From Rubrivivax sp. (lineage in GTDB: Bacteria; Pseudomonadota; Gammaproteobacteria; Burkholderiales; Burkholderiaceae_C): DNA of 64,000 bases. The position numbers and the translations under genes were made by a program. The notes under the pieces were generated by a model. The model did not search any database and was not told the origin of the DNA. It was given only the letters and a program-made list of their open reading frames with translations. This document shows positions 27,514 to 38,172 of the stretch, piece by piece. Numbering within the stretch: position 1 is the stretch's first letter; the number at the start of each line of letters is the position of its first letter. The stretch is taken from positions 62,001 through 126,000 of the forward strand of contig JAURZM010000047.1 in NCBI GenBank assembly GCA_030653385.1, in the 5' to 3' direction.

Positions 27514-28477
27514 CGCCGCCGTCTTCCGACAGCACGATCTCGACGCGGCGGTTCATCTGCCGGCCACCGGCACTGTCGTTGCCTGCCACCGGGTAGGCCT
27601 CGCCCAGGCCGCGGGTCGTGAGCCGTTCGCCCGACACGCCCATGCCCACCAGCGCAGCGCGCACGGCATCGGCGCGGCGGTTGGACAGCGCCAGGTTGTA
27701 GTTGTCGTCACCCACGCTGTCGGTGAAACCTTCGATCAGCGCCCGGCGTTCCGGGTTGCCTTTCAGAAATTCCACCAGCTTGTCCAGGCTGCGCAGGCCA
27801 CCGCTCTTGATCTGCGACTGGTCGGTGTCGAAGAGCACGTCGCCGATGGTGACCACCATGCCGCGCTCGGTTTTCTTGGCATTCATTTCCGTCAACTGCA
27901 TTTCCAGCGCCTTGGCGCGGCGCTCGGCTTCGGCGGCCAGGCCCTGTGCGGTCTGGGCGTCGCGTTGCGACGAAACCGCATCGCGTTGCGAAGCAGCCGC
28001 GGCGGCCTGCGCGGCGCGGGCCGCATTTTGCGCGGCTTGTGCTTCAGCCTGCGACATGTTGGCGCGGCTCTGCGCGGCGTCGGCTTCGGCGGTGCGGGCG
28101 CGCAGGCGCATCTGGTCACGTTCGGTGGTGGCCGAGGCGACGGCGTTTTCCGAGGCGCGGCGGTTGCCGGCTTCCACCAGCAGGTTCACCCGCTGCTGCG
28201 CCAGGTAGGCCAGGTGGTCAACGGTGGCCATGTCTTCGCGCTGTGCCAGTGCCGCTTCGGCGCGCGCCAGGGCGTCGGTGGCCTGGCGCATCTCGCCACC
28301 GGCCAGGCCTTGTGTCTGCGGGTCGCTCTGCGCCAGACGCAGGGCATTGCGCGCGTCGTCGACGCGGGCGTTGTTGGGTGGTGTGGTGCTGCAGGCGGCC
28401 ACGACGGCCAGGCTCAACAGGGCCAGCGGAAAGCGCAAGCGGCGCAGGGTCGGCGCAGTGGGGATAGGGGTGTTCAT
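27497..28477 (-). CDS. DUF4398-OmpA lipoprotein
   Basis: A 326-residue lipoprotein (lipobox VVAACS, Cys about 29). After the anchor comes a DUF4398-like helical region (DDARNALRLAQSDPQTQG, MRQATDALARAEAALAQ), then an Ala/Gln coiled coil to about 205. The C-terminal OmpA domain binds peptidoglycan (GDVLFDTDQSQIKSGG, LIEGFTDSVGDDNYNLALSN, RQMNRRVEIVLSEDG). It probably spans from the outer membrane to the cell wall. AAGGACA precedes the ATG at 28477. It is downstream of, and probably cotranscribed with, the DUF4398 lipoprotein at 28560. Confidence 0.87.
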   Translation of the reverse strand: MNTPIPTAPTLRRLRFPLALLSLAVVAACSTTPPNNARVDDARNALRLAQSDPQTQGLAGGEMRQATDALARAEAALAQREDMATVDHLAYLAQQRVNLLVEAGNRRASENAVASATTERDQMRLRARTAEADAAQSRANMSQAEAQAAQNAARAAQAAAAASQRDAVSSQRDAQTAQGLAAEAERRAKALEMQLTEMNAKKTERGMVVTIGDVLFDTDQSQIKSGGLRSLDKLVEFLKGNPERRALIEGFTDSVGDDNYNLALSNRRADAVRAALVGMGVSGERLTTRGLGEAYPVAGNDSAGGRQMNRRVEIVLSEDGGVIAPR

Positions 28478-28515
28478 CGAGGTGTCCTTGTTCTGGTGAA
28501 ACGGTGCGAATGGCT

Positions 28516-28541
28516 GTGCACGGGCGGCCGTGCACGGGCGG
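28516..28541 (+). repeat. Direct repeat of GTGCACGGGCGG
   Basis: GTGCACGGGCGG occurs at 28516-28527 and again at 28530-28541, a 14-base period, between the two DUF4398 lipoprotein genes. It may be a local duplication; function unknown. Confidence 0.6.
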
Positions 28542-28559
28542 GCCATGCAAGAGCGGAAA

Positions 28560-28988
28560 TCACGGTGCCTTGCGGTTCATTTCTTCGCGCAGGGCGCGCG
28601 AGGCGGCCTGCACCTCTTCCGCTGCCTTGCGCGCCTTGGCCGAATTGGCCTTGGCGGCAGCCACCTGGGCGTCCAGCTGCGCCTGCTGCGCCAGTCGATC
28701 GGCCTGCAGGTGGTCTTGCGAGGCCATGGCCAGGTTGGCGCGTCGCAGCTTGTCGCGCGCCAGGCCCAGTTCGGCCGGCGCCAATTCCTGTGCACCCACG
28801 GCGGCTGCGTTGGCCACGGCTGCGGTGGTCACGGCAATCTGCTCCGAGGGCGGCGGCACGCTGGCGCAGGCAGCCACGCCAACGGTGATGGCCAACACGG
28901 CCACGGCACTGAGCGACCGCACGGCATTGGACGCGGTGGCCAATTGCGCCAGGCGATGGACAAGGGTGGTTGGGGATTGGGGTGTCAT
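28560..28988 (-). CDS. DUF4398 lipoprotein
   Basis: A 142-residue lipoprotein. The signal sequence (SLSAVAVLAITVGVAACAS, Cys about 41) leads into DUF4398: EQIAVTTAAVANAAAVGAQE, APAELGLARDKLRRANLAMA and QADRLAQQAQLDAQVAAAKA, a helical hairpin of unknown function. The same domain begins the larger lipoprotein downstream, so the two probably work together at the outer membrane. The ATG at 28988 is chosen as the Met nearest the signal peptide; the long upstream extension has no coding character. Confidence 0.8.
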   Translation of the reverse strand: MTPQSPTTLVHRLAQLATASNAVRSLSAVAVLAITVGVAACASVPPPSEQIAVTTAAVANAAAVGAQELAPAELGLARDKLRRANLAMASQDHLQADRLAQQAQLDAQVAAAKANSAKARKAAEEVQAASRALREEMNRKAP

Positions 28989-29290
28989 GGCACTGAACCT
29001 CTGTTGGGGCCCTTCACGGGCGCGGTGGACCGGCGTGTGTGCAACCGGGCTGCAAACCGGGCTGCCAACATTTGGGCGAACGCTCAGCTTGGTGGTGGGG
29101 CCGTGGCGCGTCGGTGCGCTGCAGCACACAAGTCCGCAAAGGGCTGTCGTCCTACGCCGCACCGCGATGCACGCCGATGGGCAGGGCCTCGGTGGCCGCC
29201 TAGATTTCGTTTCCAAGGACAGACAGCGTGTGCATCGGCTTCAGAAGTCAGCCGCCGCGCGCAGTTCAACACCTCACAAAGGCAGACCCC
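28989..29290. promoter_or_regulatory. Divergent regulatory region with a GTCCTAC element
   Basis: 302 bases between the DUF4398 gene (minus) and the ferritin-like gene (plus). GTCCTAC is at 29149-29155. No coding sequence, tRNA or clear -35/-10 pair is seen. Confidence 0.4.
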
Positions 29291-29893
29291 ATGCAATCCG
29301 TGCAAAACCCCGTCAAGAGCCAGCCAGCAGCCAACATCGATGGCGACGGAACGCCCGCCGCCAACGGTCCGGTGGTCTTGCCTGCACTCGACCTGGCTGC
29401 GTTGGAAAGGGTCCGCCAAAGCCTGGAGCCCGATGCGCCGACCACGGCCGCTGGCCCCTGGCGCCAAGGCCTGATCAAGTTGCTCAACGATGCCCTGGCC
29501 ACCGAGCTGGTCTGTGTGCTGCGCTACAAGCGCCACCACTTCACCGCCCACGGCCTGGCTTCGCCGCACATCGCCGCCGAGTTCCTGGTGCATGCCACTG
29601 AAGAAGCGATGCATGCCGACCGCCTGGCGCGCCGCATCACGCAGCTCGGCGGTGAGCCCGATTTTTCACCCGACTCACTGACCCGCCGCAGCCACGCGGC
29701 CTACGACGAGTCGGACACGCTCGAAGCCATGATCCGCGCCAACCTGGTGGCTGAACGGGTGGCCATCGAGGCCTACACCCAGCTCATCGCCCTGGTGCGG
29801 GAGCGTGACCCCACAACCCGTCGACTGCTGGAAGACATCCTCGCCGATGAATCCCAGCACGCCGACGAGTTGCAAGGCTGGCTTGCCGACTGA
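29291..29893 (+). CDS. Ferritin-like (bacterioferritin-type) diiron protein
   Basis: A 200-residue four-helix protein. Metal-binding helices show NDALATELVCVLRYKRHHF, HATEEAMHADRLARRI, LVAERVAIEAYTQLI and LEDILADESQHADELQ; the Glu and ExxH residues match a diiron site. About 45 residues of unstructured Asn/Pro-rich sequence precede the first helix. It may store iron or detoxify peroxide; relatives are annotated as bacterioferritin or ferritin-like. The ATG at 29291 is preferred to an upstream start at 29228. It heads a run with a BON lipoprotein and CsbD. Confidence 0.8.
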   Translation: MQSVQNPVKSQPAANIDGDGTPAANGPVVLPALDLAALERVRQSLEPDAPTTAAGPWRQGLIKLLNDALATELVCVLRYKRHHFTAHGLASPHIAAEFLVHATEEAMHADRLARRITQLGGEPDFSPDSLTRRSHAAYDESDTLEAMIRANLVAERVAIEAYTQLIALVRERDPTTRRLLEDILADESQHADELQGWLAD

Positions 29894-29961
29894 TTGAGCC
29901 GGCCGGCACCAGCGGATGCAGGCACTGCAACCGCATCCCACCCCCCGAAGGAGAAAGCACC

Positions 29962-30306
29962 ATGAACACGACCACCCTGAGCACCCGTCCCCGCACTTCA
30001 CGTCTGACCTGGGCGGCTGCCCTGACGTCCATCGTCCTGATGGCCGCTTCGGGCTGCGCCGTCACACGTGACCAGCAGTCCGTGGGCGCCTATGTCGACG
30101 ACACCGCCATCACCACCGCCGTGAAGGCCCGGTTCGTGGAGAACAAGCTCGTCAACGCGATCTCGATCAGCGTCGAGACGCTCAACGGCACCGTGATGCT
30201 GTCGGGCTTTGCCAAAGACGCCACCGAGCGCAGCACCGCCGAAGCGCTGACCTGGAAGGTCAACGGCGTGAAGTCGGTGAAGAACGAGATCGCTGTCCGT
30301 CCTTGA
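29962..30306 (+). CDS. BON-domain lipoprotein (second copy)
   Basis: A 114-residue lipoprotein (SIVLMAASGCAV, Cys about 30) with a single BON domain: DDTAITTAVKARFVENKLVN, VETLNGTVMLSGFAKDATER and GVKSVKNEIAVRP. It is the close relative of the protein at 7823 but without the Thr/Pro linker. It probably binds phospholipid at the periplasmic face under osmotic stress, as OsmY-type proteins do. GAAGGAG precedes the ATG. Lies 68 bases after the ferritin-like gene and 28 before CsbD, probably in one operon. Confidence 0.87.
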   Translation: MNTTTLSTRPRTSRLTWAAALTSIVLMAASGCAVTRDQQSVGAYVDDTAITTAVKARFVENKLVNAISISVETLNGTVMLSGFAKDATERSTAEALTWKVNGVKSVKNEIAVRP

Positions 30307-30334
30307 TCCGCAACTTGAACCGAAAGGAGCCCAC

Positions 30335-30577
30335 ATGAACTGGGACCAGATCCAAGGCAATTGGAAACAAGCCGTCGGCAAGGCCAAAGAGAAGTGGGGC
30401 AAGCTCACTGACGACGACCTGGACGTGGTGGCCGGCCGCCGCGACCAACTGGCCGGCCTGATTCAGGAACGCTACGGCGTGGCCAAGGAAGAAGCCGAGG
30501 AACAGTTGAGCGCATGGCAGCGCACGGCCAGCGACAGCTGGTTCACCAAGGGCAAGAAAGACGGCCCTGCTGCCTGA
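30335..30577 (+). CDS. CsbD family stress protein
   Basis: An 80-residue hydrophilic protein that begins MNWDQIQGNWKQAVGKAKEK and continues WGKLTDDDLDVVAGRRDQLA. This is the CsbD signature, found in small general-stress proteins of Bacillus and YjbJ of E. coli. The C-terminal half (GVAKEEAEEQLSAWQ) is helical. Its role is unknown although it is strongly induced in stress. AAAGGAG is well placed before the ATG. A strong terminator follows 45 bases after the stop. Confidence 0.9.
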   Translation: MNWDQIQGNWKQAVGKAKEKWGKLTDDDLDVVAGRRDQLAGLIQERYGVAKEEAEEQLSAWQRTASDSWFTKGKKDGPAA

Positions 30578-30621
30578 CGGGCGCAGGCCGGGTATCAGCC
30601 GCTGCCCGACCTGTTCCCTTG

Positions 30622-30660
30622 ACGGGCTTGCCAGCCTGACCGTTGGCAAGCCCGTTTTTG
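30622..30660. terminator. Intrinsic terminator after csbD
   Basis: A perfect 12-base inverted repeat (ACGGGCTTGCCA at 30622-30633, TGGCAAGCCCGT at 30644-30655) with a ten-base loop and a T-rich run. It ends the ferritin/BON/CsbD operon and could also serve the convergent dbpA. Confidence 0.85.
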
Positions 30661-30718
30661 TTTTTGTGCACACCGCAGGCTGGGCCGAGTCGGGCCGACG
30701 TGACCGGGCCGTGCGAGC

Positions 30719-32152
30719 TCAGCTGTCCAACAGCCGCACCCTCACGTTCTTGCCCTTCACGCGGCCAGCGTTGAGCTGGCGTTCGGCCTGACTGGCGATG
30801 TCAGCTGACACGGCCACATAGGTCGAAAACTCGTTGACGTTGATCTTGCCCACCTGCGCGGCGGCAAACCCCAGGTCCTTGGTCAAGGCACCCAGCACGT
30901 CGCCGGCACGGATCTTTTCCTTGCGCCCACCCAGGATCTGCAGGGTGCGCATCGGCGGCGTCAGGGCTTCGCCGCTGGCCGCCGTCAGGCTGCTCAGTGG
31001 CGCCCATGCCGAGGTGAAGTTGCCGGCCTTTTCGATCAGCCCCACACGGCCCATCTCGTCGACGCTGGCCAGGCTGAAGGCCCAGCCGTCTTCGGTGCCT
31101 TCCTTGCCCATGCGCCCGGTGCGGCCGATGCGGTGCGTGTGCGTGGCTGCGTCCGGGGTGATGTCGACGTTGATGACGGCTTCGAGCTGCGTGATGTCCA
31201 GGCCACGCGCCGCGATGTCGGTGGCCACCAGCACGCTGGTGCTGCGGTTGGCAAAACGCACCAGCACCTGGTCGCGGTCGCGCTGGTCCAGGTCACCGTG
31301 CAGTTCCAGCGCAGAAAAACCCTGGGCGCGCAGCACCTCCACCAGGTCACGGCATTGCACCTTGGTGTTGCAGAAGGCCAATGTGCTGACGGGCCGGTAG
31401 TGGTTCAGCAGCAGGCCCACTGCGTGCAGGCGCTGGTCTTCGGTGACCTCGAAAAACAGCTGCCGGATCTGCGTGGGCGCCGGCGTTTCGCTGAGCTTCA
31501 CTTCCTTGGGCTCGCGCACGAAACTGGCCGCCAGTTTGCTGATGCCTTCGGGGTAGGTGGCCGAAAACAGCAGCGTCTGTCGCACCTTGGGACATTGCTT
31601 GACGACGGTGCTGATGTCGTCGAAGAAGCCCATGTCGAGCATGCGGTCGGCTTCGTCCAGCACCAGGGTGTTCAGCGCGTCCAGCTGCAGACTGCCGCGT
31701 TCCAGGTGGTCCATGATGCGGCCGGGTGTGCCCACCACGACATGCGCGCCATGTTCCAGGCTGGCCAGTTGCGGGCGCATGGTGGCGCCGCCGCACAGCG
31801 TCAGCACCTTCAGGTTGTCCTCGGCGCGCGCCAGGCGGCGCAGTTCCTGCGTCACCTGGTCGGCCAACTCGCGCGTGGGGCACAGCACCAGCGCCTGCAC
31901 GGCAAAACGGCGGATGTTCAGGTTGGCCAGCAGCGTCAGGCAGAAGGCGGCGGTTTTGCCGCTGCCGGTCTTGGCTTGCGCGATCAGGTCGTGGCCGGCC
32001 AGGGCCAGCGGCAGACTGGCAGCCTGGATGGGCGTCATCGCCGTGTAGCCCAGTTGCTCCAGGTTGGCCAGCACGTGGGGCGGCAGGGGCAGCTGTCCGA
32101 AGTCGGTTTTTTCTGCTGCGCGAACGGGAGGTGCGGGAATCGTGCTGTTCAT
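30719..32152 (-). CDS. dbpA: ATP-dependent RNA helicase DbpA
   Basis: A 477-residue DEAD-box helicase with all core motifs: Q motif, AKTGSGKT (Walker A), PTRELA, TPGRI, DEAD in VLDEADRMLDMG, SAT, ATDIAARGLD and HRIGRTGR. The C-terminal RNA-binding domain with LQILGGRKEKIRAGDVLGAL and VGKINVNEFSTYVAV is the DbpA-specific module that recognises hairpin 92 of 23S rRNA. It helps assemble the 50S subunit. It is divergent from the SUV3-like helicase with a 62-base spacer. Confidence 0.93.
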   Translation of the reverse strand: MNSTIPAPPVRAAEKTDFGQLPLPPHVLANLEQLGYTAMTPIQAASLPLALAGHDLIAQAKTGSGKTAAFCLTLLANLNIRRFAVQALVLCPTRELADQVTQELRRLARAEDNLKVLTLCGGATMRPQLASLEHGAHVVVGTPGRIMDHLERGSLQLDALNTLVLDEADRMLDMGFFDDISTVVKQCPKVRQTLLFSATYPEGISKLAASFVREPKEVKLSETPAPTQIRQLFFEVTEDQRLHAVGLLLNHYRPVSTLAFCNTKVQCRDLVEVLRAQGFSALELHGDLDQRDRDQVLVRFANRSTSVLVATDIAARGLDITQLEAVINVDITPDAATHTHRIGRTGRMGKEGTEDGWAFSLASVDEMGRVGLIEKAGNFTSAWAPLSSLTAASGEALTPPMRTLQILGGRKEKIRAGDVLGALTKDLGFAAAQVGKINVNEFSTYVAVSADIASQAERQLNAGRVKGKNVRVRLLDS

Positions 32153-32214
32153 GAGCGATTATCCCGGCCTTGTGGCTGCCGACCTGCCCGCACCACTTTT
32201 TTGAATCGATCTGA

Positions 32215-34467
<2,253 letters not shown>

Positions 34468-34556
34468 GTCCGAGACGGGACGTGAGGGTCCGGAAGGACC
34501 CGAACGCCTGTCGAACGACCGAGCGCGATTTCACGCGCTCGGGCAAGCGGGTCGGG

Positions 34557-35036
34557 TCAGCGGCCGCGGCCGTCGCGCCTGTCGTCACGGCGGTCATCGC
34601 GCCTGTCGTCACGGTGGTCGTCACGGCGGTCGTCGCGGCGGTCGTAACGGTAGTCGTAACGGTGGTCGTGACGGTGGTCTCGTGCCTCGTGGCCGCCACG
34701 CGGGGTGCGGTCATAGCGATTCGGAATGCCGTCGCCGTCACGGTCCCAGCGCGGGTTGTAGACCCGGTCGTAGCGGTTCGGGATGCCGTCACGGTCGGCG
34801 TCCCAGCCACGGACGGGCACGTGGACCACGTGGCGCGGCGGGGTGTGCACGACCACCGCACGGGGCACGGGAATCGGCGGCAGCAGCAAGACACCGCCGC
34901 CGGGCAGGTGGACACGCGGCGAGCTCAGGGTCACCGACCATTGCACGTCACGGGCGTGTGCGGCGCCGCCCACGAATGTGCTGGCCAACAGGGCGCCGGC
35001 GGCAGCAAATCCGAGGGCGATCTTGCGTGTGTTCAT
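34557..35036 (-). CDS. Exported Asp/Arg-repeat protein with TSP3-like calcium loops
   Basis: A 159-residue exported protein (signal peptide to about AAHA-RD). Two DxDxDGxPNRYD-like loops, DADRDGIPNRYDR and DRDGDGIPNRYDR (about 79-108), resemble thrombospondin type 3 calcium-binding repeats. The last 45 residues are a low-complexity run of RRDD and RYD units with strong charge alternation, written in DNA as short tandem repeats of about 12 bases. Similar short proteins are common in Burkholderiales and their function is unknown. The repeat length is likely to vary among strains. Confidence 0.65.
   Translation of the reverse strand: MNTRKIALGFAAAGALLASTFVGGAAHARDVQWSVTLSSPRVHLPGGGVLLLPPIPVPRAVVVHTPPRHVVHVPVRGWDADRDGIPNRYDRVYNPRWDRDGDGIPNRYDRTPRGGHEARDHRHDHRYDYRYDRRDDRRDDHRDDRRDDRRDDRRDGRGR
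34564..34681. repeat. Tandem repeat encoding the D/R tail
   Basis: Short units of the form CGGCGGTCGTCA (12 bases, degenerate) repeat across the 3' end of the D/R-repeat gene. They match the RRDDRRDD residues. Confidence 0.55.
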
Positions 35037-35178
35037 GTCAGCGTTCTCCTGGGGTGGACCGGTCGGGTCGGTGCCGGGCGCACCGGCGACCCGCCATCAG
35101 AAAACGCCGGGCGAAGCGCCCCGGTGCACCACTTCCGTGTGAAGCCCTGTAAAGGCCCTGCCGCACCACAATGCCGCG

Positions 35179-35788
35179 ATGAATGCAGACCCACGCTGGC
35201 ACAGCCCCGCCGCCGACCGCAACAAGGGCCCCATCCTCGAACAGCTGCAGCGCCTGCTGCCGGCCCGTGGCCAGTTGCTGGAGGTTGCCAGCGGCACGGG
35301 CCAGCACGCCGCCCACTGCGCTGCCGCGCTGCCGCAGTGGCTGTGGCAGCCCAGTGATGCCGACCCGGGTGCGCGTGCCAGCATCGCCGCCTGGTGCACG
35401 GGCCTGGTCAACGTGCAGCCGGCGCTGCACCTGGACGTCATGTCCAAGACCTGGCCCGGTGTGCCCGACACGGTGGACGCGGTCTTCTGCCAACATGCTG
35501 CACATCGCGCCGTGGCCTGTCTGCGGCGCCTTGATGCAAGGCGCCGTGCGGCACCTGTCGGCGCATGGCCGCTTGCTGCTGTACGGACCCTACCGCGTGG
35601 CGGGTGAGCCCACATCGGCTGGCAACGAAGCCTTCGACGCCGACTTGCGCAGCCGCAACCCGGCCTGGGGCCTGCGACTGCTGGGTGATGTGCTGGACCT
35701 GGCCAATGGGGCAGGCCTGCACTTGACCGAGCGGGTGCAGATGCCGGCCAACAACCTGTTGCTGGTGCTGGCGCGCCCGCGATCCTGA
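35179..35788 (+). pseudogene. DUF938 SAM-dependent methyltransferase with a frameshift
   Basis: The first part (from 35179) reads MNADPRWHSPAADRNKGPIL, VASGTGQHAAHCAAALPQW and WPGVPDTVDAVFC. The second part is in the +2 frame and continues NMLHIAPWPVCGALMQGAV, HGRLLLYGPYRVAGEPTSAG and ends MPANNLLLVLARPRS. Together they make a complete DUF938 methyltransferase of about 200 residues with the SAM loop (EVASGTGQH). The shift is at 35488-35490 (GTCTTCTGCCAAC), where the expected VFCANM would need two more bases (GC). It could be a real mutation or a base-calling error. Confidence 0.75.
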
Positions 35789-35791
35789 TCT

Positions 35792-36157
35792 TCAGCCGCC
35801 TGTGCGCTTGGCCGCGATGCCTTGGGCCAGCAGCCAGTCCAGCACCTTCTGCGCGTGGTCACCCTGCACCTCGAGCACACCGTCCTTCACCGTGCCACCC
35901 GCGCCGCAGGCATGGCGCAGTTGCTTGCCCATGGCCTGCAGGGCTGCGTCGTCGAGGGCCAGGCCGCGCACCAGCGTCACCGTTTTGCCGCCGCGGCCCT
36001 TGTTTTCGCGGCTGACCCGCACGCTGCCGTCACCGCGTGGCGCGGCCTTGGCCTGAGCCGCACAAACGCAGACATTCAGTGCCTGGCGGCAAGCCGGGCA
36101 CATGCGGCCGCCTTCGGTGGAATAGACCAGGCCGCTGCCTGTGGGGCGGGGTTTCAT
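35792..36157 (-). CDS. yciH: SUI1/eIF1-like protein, YciH family
   Basis: A 121-residue protein. The N-terminal zinc-binding-like segment CPACRQALNVCVCA is followed by a SUI1 domain: VRVSRENKGRGGKTVTLVRG, LRHACGAGGTVKDGVLEVQG and DWLLAQGIAAKRTGG. E. coli YciH is an eIF1-like factor that affects start-codon discrimination and is linked to stress recovery. The ATG at 36157 gives the usual family length. It ends four bases after the DUF938 pseudogene in convergent orientation. Confidence 0.87.
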   Translation of the reverse strand: MKPRPTGSGLVYSTEGGRMCPACRQALNVCVCAAQAKAAPRGDGSVRVSRENKGRGGKTVTLVRGLALDDAALQAMGKQLRHACGAGGTVKDGVLEVQGDHAQKVLDWLLAQGIAAKRTGG

Positions 36158-36214
36158 CGACTGTCCTGCTGTGGGTCAGGATGATGCCGCAGCCGGCGAA
36201 GCTGGTCTCAGGCC

Positions 36215-36874
36215 TCAGGACGTGGGTCCGTGACTCCGAAGACCCGGCAGGAAGCGGTCCAGGCGCAGCACCTGCAGCTTGATGCGGTAGTCGATGTCGG
36301 CGGCCTGGCTCTCGACCAGGGCACCGATGTGCGAGGCCAGGGTCTCGACGGGCAAGGGCAGCTGGGCCACCACGTCCGCCCCTTCGAAGCTGAGCGCCGC
36401 ACCCGAACGCCGCACGATGCTGAGCATGGCCGCGTTTTCGCGCGCCAGGTGGATGGCCATCGACTGTGCACCGCGGTTGCGGCCGTGCATCACGGCGTGG
36501 TGGAAGAGCCGCCCGCCGATGCCGCGGCCACGCAAGCGGCTGTGCACCGAGACGCCGAACTCGGCACTGCGTTGGTCAGGGGCAAAGGCCAGGTGCGACA
36601 TCGCCACCAGGCGCAGCCGGGCGTCGAAAACGCCGAACAGCTCGTCGCGCGTGAAGTCCAGGTGCGCCACGTACTGGCGGATCTGGTCGTCGCTGGCGAC
36701 GTGGCCAAAGCGCAGGTGGCGGTCCTCTTCATCCAGCAGCAGCAGGTGGTCCAGCACCCGGCTGCGGTGGCGTTCAGCCAGGTTGCGGATGGGCAGCCAG
36801 TTCCAGAGCCGGTGATGGCGGGGCTTGCTGGAACGGGGCAGGGCCTTCTCCAGCATTTCAGTCTGCGTGTTCAT
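36215..36874 (-). CDS. GNAT-family N-acetyltransferase
   Basis: A 219-residue protein. The core (about 45-175) is a GNAT fold: [20 protein letters not shown], then [40 protein letters not shown] as the acetyl-CoA loop (R-x-x-G-x-G/A type), and [20 protein letters not shown] helix. The substrate is unknown. A basic N-terminal extension ([20 protein letters not shown]) is typical of Burkholderiales relatives. Two palindromes lie 47-80 bases upstream of the start, so expression is probably regulated. Confidence 0.75.
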   Translation of the reverse strand: MNTQTEMLEKALPRSSKPRHHRLWNWLPIRNLAERHRSRVLDHLLLLDEEDRHLRFGHVASDDQIRQYVAHLDFTRDELFGVFDARLRLVAMSHLAFAPDQRSAEFGVSVHSRLRGRGIGGRLFHHAVMHGRNRGAQSMAIHLARENAAMLSIVRRSGAALSFEGADVVAQLPLPVETLASHIGALVESQAADIDYRIKLQVLRLDRFLPGLRSHGPTS

Positions 36875-37270
36875 GGTCGGGTTCCCTTCAGGGTTGGCGC
36901 CATGCTACCCAAACAATCTAGGGTTAACCCTCAACTTGCTGCAATGCAGCAAGTCAGGAGGGTCTTCGGCGGGCATTTCTGCGATGCCAGGCAACTTGCC
37001 CGGGCGCCCTGGCCTGCAGCCCTGGCCCGCAGCACACCGGGCGGTGTACACTCGCGGGCTTCCCTGGATTCGGATGGGGAAGTCTGTCCATGCCGGGCCG
37101 GGTTTGAACCTCAGGCTCGAACGCTGGATCAGCAACTGCCTGCGAGGCCGCCAGAACAAGCGGCGCCAAGGGTGGACGTTGGTCAAGCCGGCAGGCCAGA
37201 CCTTTGTTGCCGAAGAACCTGCATGCCACCCGGCGCCCCTGGCCCGGGCCATGCGCTCAGAAAGACCCTC
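36875..37270. promoter_or_regulatory. Divergent region between the GNAT gene and rplM
   Basis: 396 bases without a convincing gene. It holds the palindromes GGGTTAACCC (36921-36930) and TTGCTGCAATGCAGCAA, and a possible -10 (TACACT, 37048-37053) about 218 bases before rplM, which would give a long leader. I found no recognisable r-protein leader structure. Confidence 0.4.
36934..36954. promoter_or_regulatory. PhaR-like palindrome upstream of the GNAT gene
   Basis: A perfect inverted repeat with ten-base arms around one central base; the core TTGCTGCAATGCAGCAA contains CTGC-N3-GCAG. That is the reported consensus style for PhaR, the polyhydroxybutyrate-responsive repressor. Assignment is by pattern only. 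Confidence 0.45.
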
Positions 37271-37699
37271 ATGAAGACCTTCAGCGCCAAGCCGGCCGAG
37301 GTGAAGCACGAGTGGTTTGTGATTGACGCCACCGACAAGGTGCTCGGACGTGTTGCCAGCGAAGCAGCACTCCGTTTGCGCGGAAAGCACAAGGCCATCT
37401 ACACGCCTCACGTCGATACCGGTGATTTCATCATCGTCGTCAATGCCGACAAGCTCCGGGTCACCGGTGCCAAGTCGACCGACAAGATCTACTACCGGCA
37501 TTCGGGCTACCCCGGTGGCATCTATGCCACGTCGTTCAAGGACATGCAGGCCAAGCACCCTGGCCGCGCCCTTGAAAAAGCCGTCAAGGGCATGCTGCCC
37601 AAGGGCCCGCTGGGCTACGCGATGGTCAAGAAGCTGAAGGTCTATGCCGGTGACACCCACCCGCACAGCGCTCAGCAGCCCAAGCCGCTTGAGATTTGA
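37271..37699 (+). CDS. rplM: 50S ribosomal protein L13
   Basis: A 142-residue ribosomal protein with the family sequence [60 protein letters not shown] and [20 protein letters not shown]. It is an early 50S assembly protein that binds 23S rRNA. The length and position ahead of rpsI, ten bases apart, are the universal arrangement. The start is the only Met that fits. Confidence 0.97.
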   Translation: MKTFSAKPAEVKHEWFVIDATDKVLGRVASEAALRLRGKHKAIYTPHVDTGDFIIVVNADKLRVTGAKSTDKIYYRHSGYPGGIYATSFKDMQAKHPGRALEKAVKGMLPKGPLGYAMVKKLKVYAGDTHPHSAQQPKPLEI

Positions 37700-37709
37700 G
37701 GACGCTGCG

Positions 37710-38102
37710 ATGATCGGAATTTGGAACTATGGCACCGGCCGCCGCAAATCGAGCGTGGCCCGTGTGTTCATCAAGAAGGGCAATGGCCAGATCCTCATCA
37801 ATGGCAAGACCATCGATGATTATTTCGGTCGCCAGACCTCGATCATGATTGTTCGCCAGCCTTTGCTGCTGACGGGCAACAACGAGGCCTTCGACATCAA
37901 GATCAACGTGCACGGCGGCGGTGAATCCGGCCAGGCCGGTGCGGTGCGCCACGGCATCACCCGTGCGCTGATCGACTACGACACCGCGCTCAAGCCCGAC
38001 CTGAGCCGTGCCGGCTTCGTGACGCGTGATGCGCGCGAGGTTGAACGCAAGAAAGTCGGCTTGCACGGCGCTCGTCGCCGCAAGCAGTTCAGCAAGCGCT
38101 GA
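37710..38102 (+). CDS. rpsI: 30S ribosomal protein S9
   Basis: A 130-residue ribosomal protein: [56 protein letters not shown] and the basic C-terminus [14 protein letters not shown] that reaches the P-site tRNA. Cotranscribed with rplM. A GC-rich hairpin follows nine bases after the stop. Confidence 0.97.
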   Translation: MIGIWNYGTGRRKSSVARVFIKKGNGQILINGKTIDDYFGRQTSIMIVRQPLLLTGNNEAFDIKINVHGGGESGQAGAVRHGITRALIDYDTALKPDLSRAGFVTRDAREVERKKVGLHGARRRKQFSKR

Positions 38103-38110
38103 TGCCACAC

Positions 38111-38138
38111 CACAAGGCCACCTCCGGGTGGCCTTGTG
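38111..38138 (+). terminator. Hairpin after rpsI
   Basis: Perfect 12-base stem (CACAAGGCCACC and GGTGGCCTTGTG) with loop TCCG. There is no T-run, so termination may be weak or the hairpin may stabilise the mRNA end. Confidence 0.55.
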
Positions 38139-38172
38139 CGTTCATGCACCCGCTTTCCTGATTTCAGGCCCC

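Noticed and set aside
37033..37270. In-frame extension upstream of rplM
   Set aside because: Non-coding composition and no conservation with L13; the ATG at 37271 starts the known protein.
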